A DNA stretch of 64,000 bases from Symplocastrum torsivum CPER-KK1 (lineage in GTDB: Bacteria > Cyanobacteriota > Cyanobacteriia > Cyanobacteriales > Coleofasciculaceae): assembly GCA_019358875.1 (NCBI GenBank), contig JAHHIF010000004.1:62001-126000 (forward strand), given 5' to 3'. The position numbers were made by a program, and so were the translations under genes. The notes below the pieces were generated by a model. That model made no database searches, was not told the origin of the DNA, and saw only the letters and a list, made by a program, of their open reading frames with translations. Positions 50,263-62,476 of the stretch are shown one piece after another (the stretch's first letter is position 1; every line of letters begins with the position of its first letter).

Positions 50263-50479
50263 AACAGGTTAGTAATCGGCAAAAGAGTCTATCGTGAGTG
50301 TTCCCAGAAGTGTCCTGTTCAAAACGCGATCGCACTATCCGTCTCGCCAACTAAGACATAAACCCGATCGCATCACGCGGCTAAAGCTTATGATCATCTT
50401 CAACCAACCTTCAGAGAGATGCGATCGCATTAATTAAAACGCTAAAGTTAACACCTGAGCGCATCTTGGAACTCCCATC

Positions 50480-51613
50480 ATGGCACCCGAATCAGACGAT
50501 TTCACTATCGGTGTCGAAGAGGAATATCAGATTATCGACCCTGTAACCCGTGAGCTGAATTCGCGTGTTAAGCAGATACTACCAATCGCACGGAAAGCAC
50601 TTGGTGAAGAGGTACAGCCGGAAGCTCAACTTTCCCAAATCGAGATTGGAACCCCCATCTGTCGAACACTTGCAGATGTGCGTCGAGAGCTTGTACACAG
50701 TCGCCGTGAAGTCATTGCCGCCGCCGCAAAAGATGGTAATCGCATCGCTGCTGCTGGAACGCACCCATTCTCTCACTGGGAAGATCAGCAAATTACACCC
50801 AAAGATCGCTACAAAAGCCTGGAACGAGATTATCAACAACTCACACGCGAACTACTGATCTGCGGTTGTCACGTACATATCGGAATTAGCGATCGCGAGA
50901 TGGCAATTCAAGTCATGAACCGCGCCAGGGTATGGCTTGCACCCTTACTCGCCCTATCCGCCAATTCACCGTTCTGGTTGGGTACAGATACAGGATATGC
51001 AAGTTATCGCACCGAGATTTGGAGTAGGTGGCCCCTATCAGGCGTTCCATCTATATTCCAATCCCATGCCGAATACAAAACACTTGTAGAAGCCTTGGTT
51101 GCCACTAAAAGTGTAGAGGAAGCAACGAAGATTTACTGGGATGTGCGCCTCTCCGAGCGCTATCCAACCGTCGAGTTTCGCGTTACGGATGTGTGCCTGA
51201 CGATAGACGAAGCGGTTATGGTGGCAGGACTGGTGAGTGCCTTAGCGCGGACTTGTTATGAAAAAGCGCAACGTGATGAACCCTTTGTCACCGCACGCCC
51301 TGAACTCCTGCGGGCTGCTCATTGGCGTGCCGCACGTTATGGCTTGGAAGGGGAGTTGATGGACATTAACGCCCTTACTGCCGTACCAGCGCCTGAAATG
51401 GTTGAGACATTTCTGACATTCCTACGCCCAGCACTTGAAGATGCTGGAGAGTGGGATGAAATTTCATCAATCGTACATGAAACCATGCAGTGTGGCACAG
51501 GCGCAACCCGACAGCGAAAAGCTTACAAACGTGCGGGGCGCTTGGAGGATGTCGTTGATTTAATCATCGAGGAGACGGAGAAAGGAACTGCATCAGGTTC
51601 ATTCTCTTATTAA
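50480..51613 (+). CDS. YbdK-family carboxylate-amine ligase (glutamate-cysteine ligase type 2)
   Basis: The 377-residue GCS2-family enzyme is ATP-dependent and joins an amino-acid carboxylate to an amine; several members have weak glutamate-cysteine ligase activity. The N-terminal [32 protein letters not shown] block and [25 protein letters not shown] (His pair of the ATP/metal site) are clear. [21 protein letters not shown] and [12 protein letters not shown] are also typical. In cyanobacteria related proteins make gamma-glutamylcysteine. Whether this one does is not decided here. The ATG at 50480 is well placed. Confidence 0.87.
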   Translation: MAPESDDFTIGVEEEYQIIDPVTRELNSRVKQILPIARKALGEEVQPEAQLSQIEIGTPICRTLADVRRELVHSRREVIAAAAKDGNRIAAAGTHPFSHWEDQQITPKDRYKSLERDYQQLTRELLICGCHVHIGISDREMAIQVMNRARVWLAPLLALSANSPFWLGTDTGYASYRTEIWSRWPLSGVPSIFQSHAEYKTLVEALVATKSVEEATKIYWDVRLSERYPTVEFRVTDVCLTIDEAVMVAGLVSALARTCYEKAQRDEPFVTARPELLRAAHWRAARYGLEGELMDINALTAVPAPEMVETFLTFLRPALEDAGEWDEISSIVHETMQCGTGATRQRKAYKRAGRLEDVVDLIIEETEKGTASGSFSY

Positions 51614-51671
51614 ATTTCGCAGCAGATAAAGAGCACAAGCGTTAGGGGAAGCCAGGGCAAGTAGTGTAAGC

Positions 51672-51755
51672 CCCAATTCCCAATTCCCAATTCCCAATTC
51701 CCAATTCCCAATTCCCAATTCCCAATTCCCAATTCCCAATTCCCAATTCCCAATT
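51672..51755. repeat. heptameric tandem repeat (CCCAATT) x 12
   Basis: Twelve perfect consecutive CCCAATT units cover 84 bp in the spacer between the YbdK gene and the M48-like gene. Heptanucleotide tandem repeats of this kind (STRR) are a hallmark of many cyanobacterial genomes. The perfect units suggest recent expansion and likely length variation between strains. Confidence 0.97.
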
Positions 51756-51821
51756 CAGCAAATTACTTGATCGGAGATTACCCTTGTAAGGGTATGTTAA
51801 GGAACAGCATGAAAGAAGATT

Positions 51822-54266
51822 ATGGCCTCTGTTCCCAATCCTTCGCTTGATACTGGTCTAGCTGCTCTGAAGCAGGGAAACTACCCAATTGCGATCGCAC
51901 ATTTTGAGGGTGTCTATGAGACGGAGATAGACGATTCTCTGATTGTACGGGCTTCAAAAGGGCTAGTAATGGCATACTACCGTAGCGGTGACCCTGAAAA
52001 AGCGATCGCCCGTTGCCAAACCCTAGCTAAACATATTGATCCCAAGGTTAGGGAGTGGGCAACCACTACCCTATCCAACTTGACAGGGGAAAACCTCCCC
52101 TCCCCTAGACCTCAAAACTTTGGCTTGAGTAATGCTCCTCAAGATCTAGAGACGTTTGAACCAGAAGGGCTCAACAATCCAAATTCAGCATCAACAGGCT
52201 TTGTCGCCTTTAATCCAACTCCCTCCACTCCCAAATCCCCCCCACGGAGAACACCCTCTAAAATCAAACAGCCGTTAACAGGTTCTACGAAGAATTTGCC
52301 TCCTAACTCCACAACTCAGGACAGGCAAAGCAACCTTACTCCCACCGAAGCACCAATACCAGAACGTTCTGAATCTGTAGCAGAACACCCTACCCAACTT
52401 CCCACTCCTGACTTACCACTCTCCACACCTCAACCTGCACTCTTCACCCAATGGCGCAACAGCGGACGTGCTAAAGACTGGCGACCGCTCAAACCCCTGA
52501 AGTTTATACGCCTGTGGGTTGTGGAAATTCTCAGTGCGATCGCCTTTTTTTGGGTGCTGCGTTTTGTTGTTGAATTTGCAATGAGGCAAACGAACATTAT
52601 TCTGGTCAAGTTGCCCATTTTCAGTCCGATTCAACTCTTCTACCGCAACTCAACCCCAGCACTCCTCATCTTTCTGGGAATCCTGCTAATTGCATCTCCC
52701 TGGTTAATTGATCTGCTATTGAAACGTTTTTATGGTCTTGAACCCCTACGCCTGTCGCAACTTTCCTCCCGTAGCCCAGAAGCGGGGAAGGTAATACAAA
52801 GTCTTTGCCGCAAACGCCGCATCCCGTTACCCAAGTTAGGAATTTTACCCACTAATGCCCCTGTCGCATTAACCTATGGCAATCTGCCCCGCACGGCTCG
52901 GATTGTTGTCAGTGAAGGCTTATTGGCACAGTTAGCAGATGATGAGATTGCTACTATTTACACGAGTCAATTAGGACACATCGTCCATAGAGATTTTATC
53001 TTGATGTCTCTGGGCGTACTTTTCATCCAACTACCCTACATGGTTTATTGGCTGCTCACCCAGTCAGGAGAGCGGTTAGCCAATTTGGCGAGAAATAAGT
53101 TTCCCTCAGCCCAACAGATTATTCCACCAATTATCTTGGGCATCACAGGTGTGATTGCCTCTTTAAGTTATGGGATTTACTGGATACTCCAGTTACCATT
53201 GCTGTGGTTTTCTAGAGCCAGAGTTTACTATAGCGATCGCCTTGCTGTAGAAACAACAGGCAACCCCAATGGCATGACCCGTGCTTTACTAAAAATTGCC
53301 CTTGGAATTACCCAAGACATCCAAACCACTCGCCTAACTAGCGGGTTGTTGGAAAGCTTTAATTTAATGCAGCCTGTAGGCTATCGGCAGGCAATTCTCC
53401 TCAGCAGTTGTTCTCCCCTAACACCCTTTGAAGATGTTTTAACCTGGGACTGCACGAACCGTTACCGTGACTGGTTAATCCTCAGTACGTCTCACCCACT
53501 CCTCGGTGAGCGTTTAGCGATGCTTGCCCGCTACGCCCAACTCTGGAAGTTGGAGACTGAGTTAGATTTACCTGCGATCGCGCCTGCAAGTCCTAATAAT
53601 GCAGCACTGGTGTCCAAACTTACCAACATCTTTAAAGCCTTACCTCTGCTGCAAAGCACCCTCTTGGCTGGGTTAGTCTTGGGCAGTCTTCTCAGAGCTA
53701 TCCTCTGGGTAATTGGGAAAATTAGCGATCAGCTCAATGTTTGGCAACTCATCTGGCTACACAACGCTGGCCCGTTTCTCAACGCTTGTATCATGATCGT
53801 GTTCAGCCTCTGCCTGTTTGCCTGGATTAATCGCTACTTTCCTGATATCAAACCTGCGGCTGTCCGAAATGAACCCGATTTGGGAGAGTCTTTTGCCAAT
53901 CCAGCTACCGTACCCGCCGATAGCCAGCCGCTTCAACTCACGGGTAACCTCTTAGGGCGTCGTGGCTTACTTAACTGGCTAGGACAGGATTTAATCTTGC
54001 AAACCTCCACAGGTTTAGTGAGACTCCACTACTCGTCTTATCTTGGTCCTTTTGGTAACCTTTTACCTCAACGCACTCGTCCTAAAGATTTGGTCGATCA
54101 GCAAGTGACAGTGACTGGATGGTTACGTCGGGGTGCAACGCCTTGGCTTGACGTTGAAACCCTACGTGCTTCCGGCAAAGTCGTGCAAGCTCACTATCCA
54201 ATCTGGCTAACACTGCTGGCGTTTGTTGCAGCAATCTGGGGAGCTTATTTAATCTGGGAAGCTTAG
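51822..54266 (+). CDS. TPR-M48-like membrane protein with destroyed peptidase motif
   Basis: The 814 residues have an N-terminal TPR-like region (about 5-85), a Pro/Ser-rich linker and several transmembrane helices (about 225-300, 395-465, 610-670, and a C-terminal one). Between them sits an M48-like core, and about 700-780 form an OB/SH3-like beta domain. The core retains the fold context ([20 protein letters not shown]). However, HExxH is changed to SQLGH (residues 382-386, with S382 and Q383), and the third ligand Glu in RExxAD is Val (V468, RVYYSD). It should therefore not bind zinc as M48 enzymes do, and it may be a scaffold or regulator. Confidence 0.82.
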   Translation: MASVPNPSLDTGLAALKQGNYPIAIAHFEGVYETEIDDSLIVRASKGLVMAYYRSGDPEKAIARCQTLAKHIDPKVREWATTTLSNLTGENLPSPRPQNFGLSNAPQDLETFEPEGLNNPNSASTGFVAFNPTPSTPKSPPRRTPSKIKQPLTGSTKNLPPNSTTQDRQSNLTPTEAPIPERSESVAEHPTQLPTPDLPLSTPQPALFTQWRNSGRAKDWRPLKPLKFIRLWVVEILSAIAFFWVLRFVVEFAMRQTNIILVKLPIFSPIQLFYRNSTPALLIFLGILLIASPWLIDLLLKRFYGLEPLRLSQLSSRSPEAGKVIQSLCRKRRIPLPKLGILPTNAPVALTYGNLPRTARIVVSEGLLAQLADDEIATIYTSQLGHIVHRDFILMSLGVLFIQLPYMVYWLLTQSGERLANLARNKFPSAQQIIPPIILGITGVIASLSYGIYWILQLPLLWFSRARVYYSDRLAVETTGNPNGMTRALLKIALGITQDIQTTRLTSGLLESFNLMQPVGYRQAILLSSCSPLTPFEDVLTWDCTNRYRDWLILSTSHPLLGERLAMLARYAQLWKLETELDLPAIAPASPNNAALVSKLTNIFKALPLLQSTLLAGLVLGSLLRAILWVIGKISDQLNVWQLIWLHNAGPFLNACIMIVFSLCLFAWINRYFPDIKPAAVRNEPDLGESFANPATVPADSQPLQLTGNLLGRRGLLNWLGQDLILQTSTGLVRLHYSSYLGPFGNLLPQRTRPKDLVDQQVTVTGWLRRGATPWLDVETLRASGKVVQAHYPIWLTLLAFVAAIWGAYLIWEA

Positions 54267-54836
54267 TCTCTACAAGTAGGCTGGGGATTGCTAAGCTGAC
54301 AAGCATTCAATTTGGCATAGGCAAATTTTTGAAAATCTTGTGGGATGGGCATCTTGCCCGTCCCTTAAAGGGAATTTAAACTCTTAGTAAAGTTTATAAA
54401 CTAAATATGCTTTGCTACAACAATCAATTTTCCTAAATTTCCCTGTTTTATTAACTCTAGTAAAAACTTATTTTATAACAACTTTATATATTCAAAAGAA
54501 TATTGATTGGCTTAGGCTTTCGCTTAAACATTACGTGAGCAAGCTTTGAGCTAATTCTCTATTGAGAGTTATTTAAATTCCAAATGTCTTGCAAATTTAA
54601 ACTTTTAATGAACCTTTACAAAAATAATGGCACCCATAGGAGAGAAAAATGAAGATGCTTCATGAGAATTAAATCAAAACTCTAAGTTTTTGGCAGAGAT
54701 AATTCTCAGTTAACCAACACTTTTAGGAGAGGCTTGCAGTTTCTATTGAGAGTCACTAATGAGCGGCATTTTTGTTGATGAAAAAGAAATATTGTCGCTA
54801 ATTCAATCGTTGTGTACACCTTAGAACTGACCCTAA
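54267..54836. other. 570-bp gap upstream of the GH9 gene
   Basis: AT-rich. It holds a 10-bp palindrome gggatgggca / tgcccgtccc (54342-54364), a known kind of cyanobacterial dispersed repeat. A 21-codon ORF (54759-54824, MSGIFVDEKEILS...) is too weak to call. An in-frame TAA lies directly before the GH9 ATG. Confidence 0.45.
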
Positions 54837-57449
<2,613 letters not shown>

Positions 57450-57682
57450 TAGATTACTTATCTCAGTAACAATTCCTGCAAAGTTGCTTGAGACAAAAGT
57501 AAGCCTACTAGGCTAAGACGTTAAAGGTTAGAGGCTTTTCCCAAACCTTTAACCCTCGCTTACAGATTTCCTAGCACTTTTTTTAACTAAAAACTCAGCT
57601 AAATGGCGCAGTTTAATTGCGCTATTTGGCTGAAGTTAGCTATTATCCTTGCTAGGATACAATGATAATGATTGATAGTTCT

Positions 57683-57719
57683 CCCACTGACGAATTCACG
57701 TTAGTGGGTTTTATTTTTT
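57683..57719 (+). terminator. rho-independent terminator
   Basis: A 10-bp stem (cccactgacg / cgttagtggg, one G-U pair) with loop aattca is followed by tttta and six T residues. It probably ends the GH9 transcript, 230 bp after its stop. Confidence 0.75.
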
Positions 57720-57875
57720 CTAAGGTATATTCTGACGCTTAACAATATTATATATATAAATATCTTATTGTGAGAGTACCTTTGCCCTCTTTCTAAAGAT
57801 AGATTTGTTAGCCAGTTTGGAAATTGTCCATCTTTAAGCGCCAAACAGACCTGAGAATAGGGTGAACTTGCTCAG

Positions 57876-57943
57876 TTTGACAGTCAGTTAAACGAGTTGC
57901 ACACGGCGGCGACGGGAACCCGTGTGAATTTTCTACTGTCAAA
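57876..57943 (+). promoter_or_regulatory. candidate structured leader of the 46-codon ORF
   Basis: An outer perfect 9-bp stem TTTGACAGT (57876-57884) / ACTGTCAAA (57935-57943) encloses a hairpin CACACGG / CCGTGTG (57900-57926) with a GC-rich loop. It sits about 25 nt before the ATG of the small ORF. It resembles a riboswitch or attenuator in size, but I cannot match it to a known class. Confidence 0.4.
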
Positions 57944-57967
57944 GAGTAAGCAGTTGAGGGCAAGAAA

Positions 57968-58108
57968 ATGGAATTAATTCAAAGCTTTATCGCTATACCC
58001 GAAAAAGCAGCTAAACAACAGCTTCGGCAACTCAGCACTACCTCGAAGACGGAGGTTCAACAACAGGTAGAGAAAGTGTTGAAAGGCTTTCGAGCGCCAA
58101 AATCCTGA
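57968..58108 (+). CDS. 46-residue small protein, unknown
   Basis: ATG at 57968 to TGA at 58106-58108. The product is MELIQSFIAIPEKAAKQQ... ending LKGFRAPKS, 46 residues, mostly helical and basic. A GAGGG box lies 8-12 nt upstream of the ATG. No family is recognised. It is preceded by a structured leader candidate and followed after 28 bp by repeat copy D. The strong ribosome binding site and the amphipathic helix argue for a real gene. Confidence 0.5.
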   Translation: MELIQSFIAIPEKAAKQQLRQLSTTSKTEVQQQVEKVLKGFRAPKS

Positions 58109-58136
58109 TAAGACATACCATTTCACTCTTGGTGGA

Positions 58137-58244
58137 TATAGCAGTTCTCAGTTAAATGAGGTGAGGCTAAAGGCTGTGAAACAAGCGCTACTAGTCAGGA
58201 AAACAAAAAAGCTGATGGCTGATAGCTGAGTGCTAACTGCTATA
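58137..58244. repeat. dispersed ~110-bp repeat, copy D (diverged)
   Basis: It runs from TATAGCAG (58137) to CTGCTATA (58244), the most perfect pair of ends in the family. The internal blocks tgtgaaacaag and aggaaaacaaaaaagctgat are shared with copies A-C; the left half has diverged. The same first 17 bp (tatagcagttctcagtt) occurs alone at 62236. Unlike A-C it does not abut a stop codon. Confidence 0.8.
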
Positions 58245-58346
58245 GTACAGGTCAAGGCTTTGGTGACTCTCGCTTTCAATACATTCTTTTTCTCTATTCC
58301 CGGTGCCTGAAATAACTCATGTGTAGCGATAAACCTTGAGATGGTA

Positions 58347-58371
58347 TGAGTATACTCACCCAATTGGGTGA
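58347..58371. promoter_or_regulatory. two overlapping perfect palindromes
   Basis: TGAGTATACTCA (58347-58358) overlaps TCACCCAATTGGGTGA (58356-58371), both perfect. They could be an operator or the first stem of a short RNA that ends at the terminator at 58423-58462. Confidence 0.4.
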
Positions 58372-58422
58372 AGCTGCTTGATGAACAAGAGCAGTATTTC
58401 TTAGAAAGACATATCCTACTTT

Positions 58423-58462
58423 CCCCGCTACCTCTCCATCAGCAGCGGGGTTTTATTTTTTC
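58423..58462. terminator. rho-independent terminator
   Basis: The stem ccccgct / agcgggg (58423-58429 with 58444-58450) is followed by ttttattttttcc on the plus strand. The transcript it ends on the plus strand is not obvious; it may be the 58.3-kb candidate RNA. Confidence 0.75.
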
Positions 58463-58526
58463 CAGAATTCTCAAATAACCAACCACTAATAACGCTTGAG
58501 TGGCTTGAGTTAACCATTTCTAAGTT

Positions 58527-59546
58527 TCAACGCCGATATTCATCACCACAGTCACCAATTAGCTGATATAAATCTCGTGACCTTCCCAGTACAGCATCAA
58601 GTTGGTCGTAATCAGACTGGTCTAGCGCCACATCAAATACCCTGGCGTTGTCCTCGACATGCGCTGACACACTGAGGCGAGTACCGACAATTACACCCGC
58701 TACACCTGGCTTATCCAGAATGTAACGCACGGTGACGTTAGGAATGGTTACGTTGTGTTTGGCAGCAATTGGCTTCAAGACAGAAAGCAGTTCTTGAAAC
58801 AAACTCCAACCGCCCCACGCATCAATCATGTTCTTGTATTTCCTCAAGCTAGCGGTAGAAAGTTCTCCGCCTCGTGGTTCCGGTTGTCCCAAATACTTTT
58901 CTGACAATAAGCCGCCGCAGAGGGTTCCGTAGGTGAAAAGCTTTATGTCATGTTCGGTACAAAATGGCACCATATTAACTTCAGGACGACGGTCAATCAG
59001 GGAAAACTGCACCTGATTGGATACGATTTTGATACCCGCTTCGGTGATGATTTTCAGATGTTGGGTATCAAAGTTCGTTAATGCCAGGTGTTTAATCTTG
59101 CCTTCATTCTGGAGTTCGGCCATGTACTTGAGGGCATCTAAGTAGTTGTTATCCCGATAGTCCCACCAATGGAATTGCAGCAGGTCGAGGCTTTCAACAC
59201 CCATCCTCTGAAGCGAGATGTCAATGTTTTTCTCGACCAATGCCTTAGTCATTCGGGTTGGTCTGGGTACCCATTTGGTAAAGGCTTGGAGGTTAGACAA
59301 GGCTTCTTTTCCACGGGTAGCGACCAGTTGCCGCCTAAACTCTCCAATAAAGTCTTCTGCTGGGCCATAATGGTCTGCCAAGTCCCAGGTTGTAAAGCCA
59401 GCATCCAAATAATCAAACATACTTTGGATGGCACGTTTTGGGTCAATGCGTCCATGGGCACCAGAGACTTGCCACATTCCGTTTAGGATACGGCAGATGT
59501 TCAAGTCTGGTGTGAACTGTAGTCGGCTTGATGTTGGTAGGGTCAT
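58527..59546 (-). CDS. aldo/keto reductase
   Basis: The 339-residue NAD(P)H-dependent (beta/alpha)8-barrel reductase has its catalytic residues in the usual order: DLADHYGPAEDF (Asp and Tyr), AFTKWVPRP (Lys) and LLQFHWWDY (His). The coenzyme-binding C-terminal part has VIVGTRLSVSAHVEDN. The ATG at 59546 (MTLPTSSRLQFTPDLNI) is the natural start. The physiological substrate is unknown. It is a single gene with about 280 bp of mostly non-coding DNA and a terminator on its 3' side. Confidence 0.9.
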   Translation of the reverse strand: MTLPTSSRLQFTPDLNICRILNGMWQVSGAHGRIDPKRAIQSMFDYLDAGFTTWDLADHYGPAEDFIGEFRRQLVATRGKEALSNLQAFTKWVPRPTRMTKALVEKNIDISLQRMGVESLDLLQFHWWDYRDNNYLDALKYMAELQNEGKIKHLALTNFDTQHLKIITEAGIKIVSNQVQFSLIDRRPEVNMVPFCTEHDIKLFTYGTLCGGLLSEKYLGQPEPRGGELSTASLRKYKNMIDAWGGWSLFQELLSVLKPIAAKHNVTIPNVTVRYILDKPGVAGVIVGTRLSVSAHVEDNARVFDVALDQSDYDQLDAVLGRSRDLYQLIGDCGDEYRR

Positions 59547-59693
59547 TTGGATGCTGAAGCGTGAGTGTTACGCGGCGATATTGCGGGATTATGCCATGTT
59601 TACTCAGATTTTAGGTTAATGGATAAGGACGCGATCGCATTATCCATTGACCAAGCCACACCGTTGAACTTAGCTTCCCAACAAGAGACGACG

Positions 59694-60767
59694 CTAACGA
59701 CCATCACTTGACCAGTGAGGAGGGTCGTTTAATAGTTTAATAACGCCATAGGAACTACCCACGGCATGAAGCGCTGTATTGTTGGTTCCATTCGGGGGAC
59801 TGCCAACACTAACAATAGCGCCATCCGACTTCTTAATTTTTAGCGTTCCTTCCCAAGTAATATTCCAATCAATCGCGAGTTTTTGCGTGTGACGAGACTC
59901 CAATGCTACAGGATTTCCACCCACACCATAAGCCTCAACCATCTGTTCAGCCGCTTGTACTGACCCAGCATCCGTGTAGTGTACCCATTGAATATCAACA
60001 CCAGCCATTGATGGCACATTTTTTGCGGCAATCTGTCCTCGGTCAATTTTGGCAGCATAGTGCATCAAGTAAGCACGTTCTCTCGGTCGATAGGTAGCCG
60101 CGATAATGGTCTGTGCCCCTGCCTCAACTAATGCTTTTTGAAAAGATTGCACTCTTTCACGAAAAGGTGAGGCTAAATCAGAAATTGACTTACTTGTGGG
60201 AAAGTAGTCAATCCAATGAGGACCACTCAAGCGAAATCTAATTATTTTCGCATACCCGTTCAGAATATCCATGCCTAGGTCAAAATCTTGCCCCAGTTTT
60301 TGCTTAGTTGTCGCGGAAAGCTTGTTTTCAAAGTCACCCCGCAACCGTACATCTCTTTGCTTGTAAGCTTGCGCTAACCCATCAGTACTTCTGGCTCCAA
60401 AGTCTCCATCTACTACTAAATCGGGGGATATTATTGTATTTAAACTCTTTTGTAAATCTTTTGCTTCTGCGACACCGAAGTTTAGGTAAGTTAATAATAA
60501 CTCTGCCGTGAGATTGGGAACTTTGTAGATAAAGCCATCGACTAAGGCTTTTGTATAAGTTGTATTATTGACAATTCCATTAACTGCCAAGCCATTTCTT
60601 TGCTGATAGCTGCGGGTTGCTGTTTCAGTTATGTCACCAAAGTCACCATCAACTGTACCAATTGGATACTCGGCTTCTTTTAGAAAGCTCTGCCAAGCCT
60701 TAACAATAGAGCCAGTAGAGCCATTTTTAATTGTGGGCAATTTGAGGACACTGAGATTAAATGCCAT
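59694..60767 (-). CDS. peptidoglycan-binding M15-type peptidase (endolysin-like)
   Basis: The 357 residues contain one clear peptidoglycan-binding domain (about 14-72, VKAWQSFLKEAEYPIGTVDGDFG), a second, more degenerate one (about 92-150), and an M15-like D-Ala-D-Ala/L-Ala-D-Glu peptidase domain. The likely zinc ligands are in SRHTQKLAIDW (His and Asp) and DPPHWSSDG (His). There is no signal peptide or transmembrane helix. It lies 157 bp downstream of an amidase gene on the same strand, suggesting a wall-lysis pair of phage or bacteriocin-like origin. Confidence 0.75.
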   Translation of the reverse strand: MAFNLSVLKLPTIKNGSTGSIVKAWQSFLKEAEYPIGTVDGDFGDITETATRSYQQRNGLAVNGIVNNTTYTKALVDGFIYKVPNLTAELLLTYLNFGVAEAKDLQKSLNTIISPDLVVDGDFGARSTDGLAQAYKQRDVRLRGDFENKLSATTKQKLGQDFDLGMDILNGYAKIIRFRLSGPHWIDYFPTSKSISDLASPFRERVQSFQKALVEAGAQTIIAATYRPRERAYLMHYAAKIDRGQIAAKNVPSMAGVDIQWVHYTDAGSVQAAEQMVEAYGVGGNPVALESRHTQKLAIDWNITWEGTLKIKKSDGAIVSVGSPPNGTNNTALHAVGSSYGVIKLLNDPPHWSSDGR

Positions 60768-60924
60768 AGTCTTAACCAGAGTTAAACGAAACTATCTTGA
60801 ACTTAGTAGTAAAAGCCAGGTTATTCAACCTGGCTGTGCGCCTAGAGATTTAGTTAGATGATGCCTACTTTTTAGTTCATCGGAAGGAAGCTAAATCAAC
60901 ATTTCTGTGAGGTAATGATTATTT

Positions 60925-61845
60925 CTAACCAATTAGTTTTCCCCAAGTTTGTGGTCCAACATTGCCATCAACAGAAAGACCTTGTTGTTTTTGGTACTTT
61001 TCGACAGCAGCGGCTGTACCTGGCCCGTATATGCCATCTGTCTGAGCGCCTACACGGTATTGGACATATTTTACAACTGTTCCTGCTGCGTGATTTGCTC
61101 GGAGAACAGGTTTAGCGAGTATCTGTTTAATCGCTAGCCAGGTAGTTGCTCCAGCAATTCCTGTTTCAGTGATATCAACAATTTGCTGGAAGTTGATGGT
61201 GGCAGCTTTAGTTTCATTATCAATCGTGCCATCTTCTACTAAAGGCTTGCCGTTATCATCTCTAATTTTTAATCGGTTTAAAGCTTGCTGAAGTTCCAGT
61301 GTACTGGTTCTATCATCAGTATCAGGAGGCAGTGGACTTTGACCTGTCAATCCTTTTACGATCGCATTGGCAATATTTTCTGCATTGTAGCGATCCATAT
61401 CGACCTTAGTATCGCAGAAGCAGGACTCTACTAGGATAGCTGGCGCATTTGTATTTTTAACAACATACAAATGTGAGCCATCTTTGACCCCTCTGTTGAA
61501 GAACCCCAGCTTAACGATGTTGTCTAGGATTCGCTTGGCGATGCTTCTTCCTGTATCACTAGTTGCAAAAACTTCGGTTCCGTTAGCTTGTTTGTTGAAA
61601 GAATTAAAATGGATCGATACAAAAACATCTACATTATTAGCATTGGCGATGCTACATCTTTGCTGTAGTGAATTACCAACACTACTAGCACTGCTAGGTC
61701 TGCATCCTATCACTTGATGTCCAAGTGATTTTAACTTTAAAACCACTTTATTGCCTACCTCCATTGTTAGATCATCTTCCTGCCTGATGCCTTTTGCTCC
61801 AATGTCGGGAGGGCAGTTATGACCGATATCGATTCCGTATTTCAT
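60925..61845 (-). CDS. N-acetylmuramoyl-L-alanine amidase with peptidoglycan-binding domains
   Basis: The 306 residues start with an Amidase_3 domain (about 1-170). The zinc ligands are visible as DIGHN (His), TMEVGNKV (Glu) and VSIHFNSF (His), and the catalytic Glu in ILVESCFCD. One or two peptidoglycan-binding regions follow (about 185-300; the last, DGIYGPGTAAAVEKYQKQQGLSVDG, is clear). No signal peptide is present, which is unusual for AmiC-type enzymes and more like a phage endolysin. It is probably cotranscribed with the M15-type gene downstream. Confidence 0.87.
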   Translation of the reverse strand: MKYGIDIGHNCPPDIGAKGIRQEDDLTMEVGNKVVLKLKSLGHQVIGCRPSSASSVGNSLQQRCSIANANNVDVFVSIHFNSFNKQANGTEVFATSDTGRSIAKRILDNIVKLGFFNRGVKDGSHLYVVKNTNAPAILVESCFCDTKVDMDRYNAENIANAIVKGLTGQSPLPPDTDDRTSTLELQQALNRLKIRDDNGKPLVEDGTIDNETKAATINFQQIVDITETGIAGATTWLAIKQILAKPVLRANHAAGTVVKYVQYRVGAQTDGIYGPGTAAAVEKYQKQQGLSVDGNVGPQTWGKLIG

Positions 61846-62425
61846 GGAAAGTACCTATTAGCGCTTAGAGGATTTGACTGGTTTTTGTAAGCCAAGTTTC
61901 CAGTCTAAACAGACTTTTCTATTAGAACCTCTGCATAATTTAGTGTCCAGTATTTCCTACAAAAGTTTCAAATATTGTTACGGAGAGTTAATTAAATCAG
62001 CTAAAAGGTAGAGGGTAAGGAGTATAATCCCTCCTAATACCAAAATTATGCTAATCAAGTGGACAATCAACTACTCAATTTTAGATTTGCGATCACACAA
62101 CGGAATGTTACAGCGTAAATTTTAAAGTTCTTGGCAGGAAATGGGTCTGGCACAACTTTTGAGTCGAAACCGACTAAATTACAGCTATCCTTGGACTGGA
62201 GTTCCGTAGGCGATGACAAACTATTAGGGGAATTTTATAGCAGTTCTCAGTTACGCGCGTGTACATCAAAAAACCTAACCCCCAACCCCTTCCCTACGAG
62301 GGAAGGGGAGTAAGAATCAAAGCCTCTCTCAAGAGTAGGAGAGAGGTCAGACTGTATCTGATCTAATCGAGAAGGGCTATAGCTAGATGAAGATGCGATC
62401 GCTCTTTACCTAACCTTAAGGGTAG
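61846..62425. other. intergenic region with palindromic repeats
   Basis: No convincing gene is seen. It holds the solo 17-bp left end of the dispersed repeat (62236) and two hairpins: ccccttccct / agggaagggg (62286-62308) and cctctctc / gagagagg (62323-62346). The second pair belongs to a widespread cyanobacterial repeat type (ccccaacccc...gggg). Confidence 0.55.
62286..62346. repeat. twin-hairpin dispersed repeat
   Basis: A perfect 10-bp stem with a 3-nt loop and, 14 bp later, an 8-bp stem. The sequence aacctaacccccaacccctt in front is typical of the common intergenic repeat of filamentous cyanobacteria. Confidence 0.7.
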
Positions 62426-62476
62426 ATGAAGAGCCTATTTGACTCTACACCTTTGCACAAGTTTAAAGGAAGAACT

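Larger units (their letters stand above)
57450..57967. other. intergenic region with several hairpins and a terminator
   Basis: After the GH9 gene come a 14-bp hairpin with two G-U pairs (agctaaatggcgca / tgcgctatttggct, about 57596-57630), a strong terminator (57683-57719), and a possible leader RNA (57876-57943). Confidence 0.5.

Noticed and set aside
51672..51755. CRISPR array
   Set aside because: The units are 7 bp and contiguous without spacers; no cas gene is nearby.
54759..54824. 21-codon leader-like ORF before the GH9 gene
   Set aside because: It has no clear ribosome binding site and no regulatory structure; it may be chance.
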